Positions 62,630 to 64,000 of a stretch of DNA of 64,000 bases are shown one piece after another; the stretch's first letter is position 1, and every line of letters begins with the position of its first letter. The position numbers and the translations under genes were made by a program. Origin of the DNA: Pseudobacteriovorax antillogorgiicola (GTDB lineage Bacteria > Bdellovibrionota_B > Oligoflexia > Oligoflexales > Oligoflexaceae); contig NZ_FWZT01000023.1 of the NCBI RefSeq assembly GCF_900177345.1, positions 62,001 to 126,000 on the forward strand, given 5' to 3'. The notes beneath the pieces are model-generated. The model worked only from the letters and a program-made list of their open reading frames with translations. It did no database searches and had not been told where the DNA came from.

Positions 62630-64000
62630 TTGAAGCGAGCACTACCCCTTACTATGCCATACCTACTATTGCTAGCCGTTATCACGGCACTTTCTTGCTC
62701 TAAACAAAGTAATAGCTATGATGAGTACTTATTTCGTTGTGGAATAAGCTCTCATCACAGTAGCAACCACCTGCTCATTGAAGTAGCCCGAGATGGTGAG
62801 TGGAGCGATATTGTTGCTACCCTACACCAAAGCTTGCGAGCATCCCAAAAACTTGAGACGCGAAAAAACTGCGTTTTAGTTCCCATTGATACCCCAGTCG
62901 ATACGATGATCCAAGTTTCAGGTATTTCGCCTGACTCTACACTCGGCACCATTATCGACTATAATAGCCTCAAGAAAGAGCTGATCAATCCGGTCACCCT
63001 TCAAAAAATTGAAGGAGTTAGCACTGCTCAGTGGCAAAGGTGTGGTTTTTCATCCAGCAAGCCAGGCTATAAAACATCCTACCTGACCAACTTCGATAGC
63101 TTTCCTCTGTTGGGCAAGCATATTCAAGTAGCCTCCGCTGCTAATTTTACAATCAACGAATTAGAGATTTCACCACTTGGTTGCCTAAGATACCCAGATC
63201 TTTTATCAGACTTGAAAGTCTACTCTTCTGAGGAGAATAATGGAGACTCAGATCTGTTTCTTACACTCGATAAAAACCTATTAAGCCTTAGTGAACAAAG
63301 CTACCAACTTTGTAAAGACGGTGAGAGGTATGACCGGACTACAGGAACGTGCGTCGGTGATGAGATCTCTGTTATCATACCAAGAGCGCTAGAAACCTTT
63401 GATAGCTCTTACGATGTAACGTTTCAACAAGGAGTCTTAGTAGACCCGATCGAGGTATCACTACGCTCCCAGAACCAAAACACCGTATTCTCAATAAGCA
63501 GTGAAAAATGCAACTGGCTAGATATCGACCCGCGTACGAATACTATATCTGGAAAGACTCCCTTCGATTCACCTCTCGAGTGTAACCTCAATATCACCGC
63601 TACATTTGGAAGCGGTGGAAAAATCGACCGAAATCTTTCGATATTAATTGATCCAGACAACCCGCCTATATGGGTAAAAAAGCCTGAAAGGCTTGAATCA
63701 CGAATTTATCTAGGGCAAAGTTTATTCCCTGTTATCTTCGAAGCGGATGATAGCGACTCCGACAACATCGAGATCACTCACTCGATCAAAGGTAGCAATT
63801 GTGACTGGATCACGCCTAGCCCCTATCCTATTCGAGACTCTATAAGGTTCGAAGGAACTACTAGCACTTTGAGTGAGGCGACTCAATGCAAGATCATCGT
63901 GACTGCAAAAACTCAGCAGGGTCGGACTATCGAAAGTAGTCATATCGTAAAAGTAGACAAAGAAGAGATTTGCGAGTCATTTTCCGACGTGGTAGCATCA
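62630..64000 (+). CDS. lipoprotein with Ig-like/cadherin-like repeats, cut by the right edge
   Basis: I translated this directly. TTG at 62630 with AAGGAG seven bases before it opens a frame without stops to the last base (457 codons). The N-terminal hydrophobic stretch ends in TALSC (Cys23), a lipobox-like site. After a region with several cysteines (about 24-240) there are two repeats of about 85 residues in the style of putative Ig (He_PIG) domains, e.g. CNWLDIDPRTNTISGKTPF. These occur in surface adhesion proteins. The rest lies outside the window. Confidence 0.8.
   Translation, partial: MKRALPLTMPYLLLLAVITALSCSKQSNSYDEYLFRCGISSHHSSNHLLIEVARDGEWSDIVATLHQSLRASQKLETRKNCVLVPIDTPVDTMIQVSGISPDSTLGTIIDYNSLKKELINPVTLQKIEGVSTAQWQRCGFSSSKPGYKTSYLTNFDSFPLLGKHIQVASAANFTINELEISPLGCLRYPDLLSDLKVYSSEENNGDSDLFLTLDKNLLSLSEQSYQLCKDGERYDRTTGTCVGDEISVIIPRALETFDSSYDVTFQQGVLVDPIEVSLRSQNQNTVFSISSEKCNWLDIDPRTNTISGKTPFDSPLECNLNITATFGSGGKIDRNLSILIDPDNPPIWVKKPERLESRIYLGQSLFPVIFEADDSDSDNIEITHSIKGSNCDWITPSPYPIRDSIRFEGTTSTLSEATQCKIIVTAKTQQGRTIESSHIVKVDKEEICESFSDVVAS

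Overview
The window reads as chromosomal DNA of a Gram-negative, flagellated bacterium, probably of the Bdellovibrionota/Oligoflexia or an older 'deltaproteobacterial' type. This placement is inference. It rests on a Kdo transferase and a heptosyltransferase-like gene (LPS), flagellar fliK-flgD, an unusual number of lipoproteins with lipobox cysteines, PilZ, PEGA and TolB-like proteins, and an rpmH-rnpA-yidD-yidC-jag-mnmE block. TTG and GTG starts are common, usually with a good Shine-Dalgarno sequence. I saw no insertion sequence, prophage, CRISPR array, tRNA or rRNA gene.

Layout. 1-5.6 kb: a Fic protein, an outer-membrane barrel protein, phosphoglucomutase with a clear terminator, and an aldehyde dehydrogenase-fold protein whose catalytic residues are all replaced. 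5.7-10.5 kb (minus): mnmE, jag, yidC, yidD, rnpA, rpmH. 10.7-16.8 kb: a secreted protein made of four cysteine-pair repeats, alr, a VOC protein, a HEAT-like protein, a NifU-domain protein and a lipoprotein subtilase. 16.9-23.6 kb (plus): a GlmU that lacks its acetyltransferase half, glmS, a pcrA/uvrD helicase, an ftsB-like gene and a lipoprotein. 23.7-27.9 kb (minus): a variant dksA, mutS, comF and a pterin carbinolamine dehydratase. 28-31.2 kb (plus): pstSCAB. 31.2-35 kb (minus): yjbQ, rlmH, rsfS, nadD, obg, rpmA, rplU, a ribosome-linked set behind one promoter.

35-42.3 kb (plus): a 483-base non-coding region with leader-like hairpins, fliK, flgD, then without a real gap a lipoprotein with three six-cysteine repeats, a lipoprotein HExxH metalloprotease and two small basic exported proteins. 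42.3-46.3 kb (minus): RNase G, waaA and a GT9 glycosyltransferase. 46.5-57.1 kb (plus): a tightly overlapping run of a membrane protein, an SH3 protein, a small lipoprotein, a 979-residue Ig/PEGA/TPR lipoprotein, a TolB-like lipoprotein, an orphan peptide-type solute-binding protein and a PilZ protein, followed by a histidine kinase and response regulator. This run is the best candidate here for an undescribed envelope system. 57.1-61.8 kb: dapF, an acyltransferase, a YdcF-like protein, a methyltransferase and a GT4 glycosyltransferase. 61.9-64 kb: a collagen-like secreted protein with a 9-bp tandem repeat, and a lipoprotein gene cut by the window edge.

How the genes fit together: housekeeping blocks (membrane protein insertion, amino-sugar supply, ribosome maturation, phosphate uptake, LPS) alternate with blocks of poorly characterised lipoproteins. 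The regulatory genes next to the large lipoprotein block (PilZ, kinase, regulator) suggest envelope or surface behaviour controlled by c-di-GMP and by a two-component system; that link is inferred from position only.
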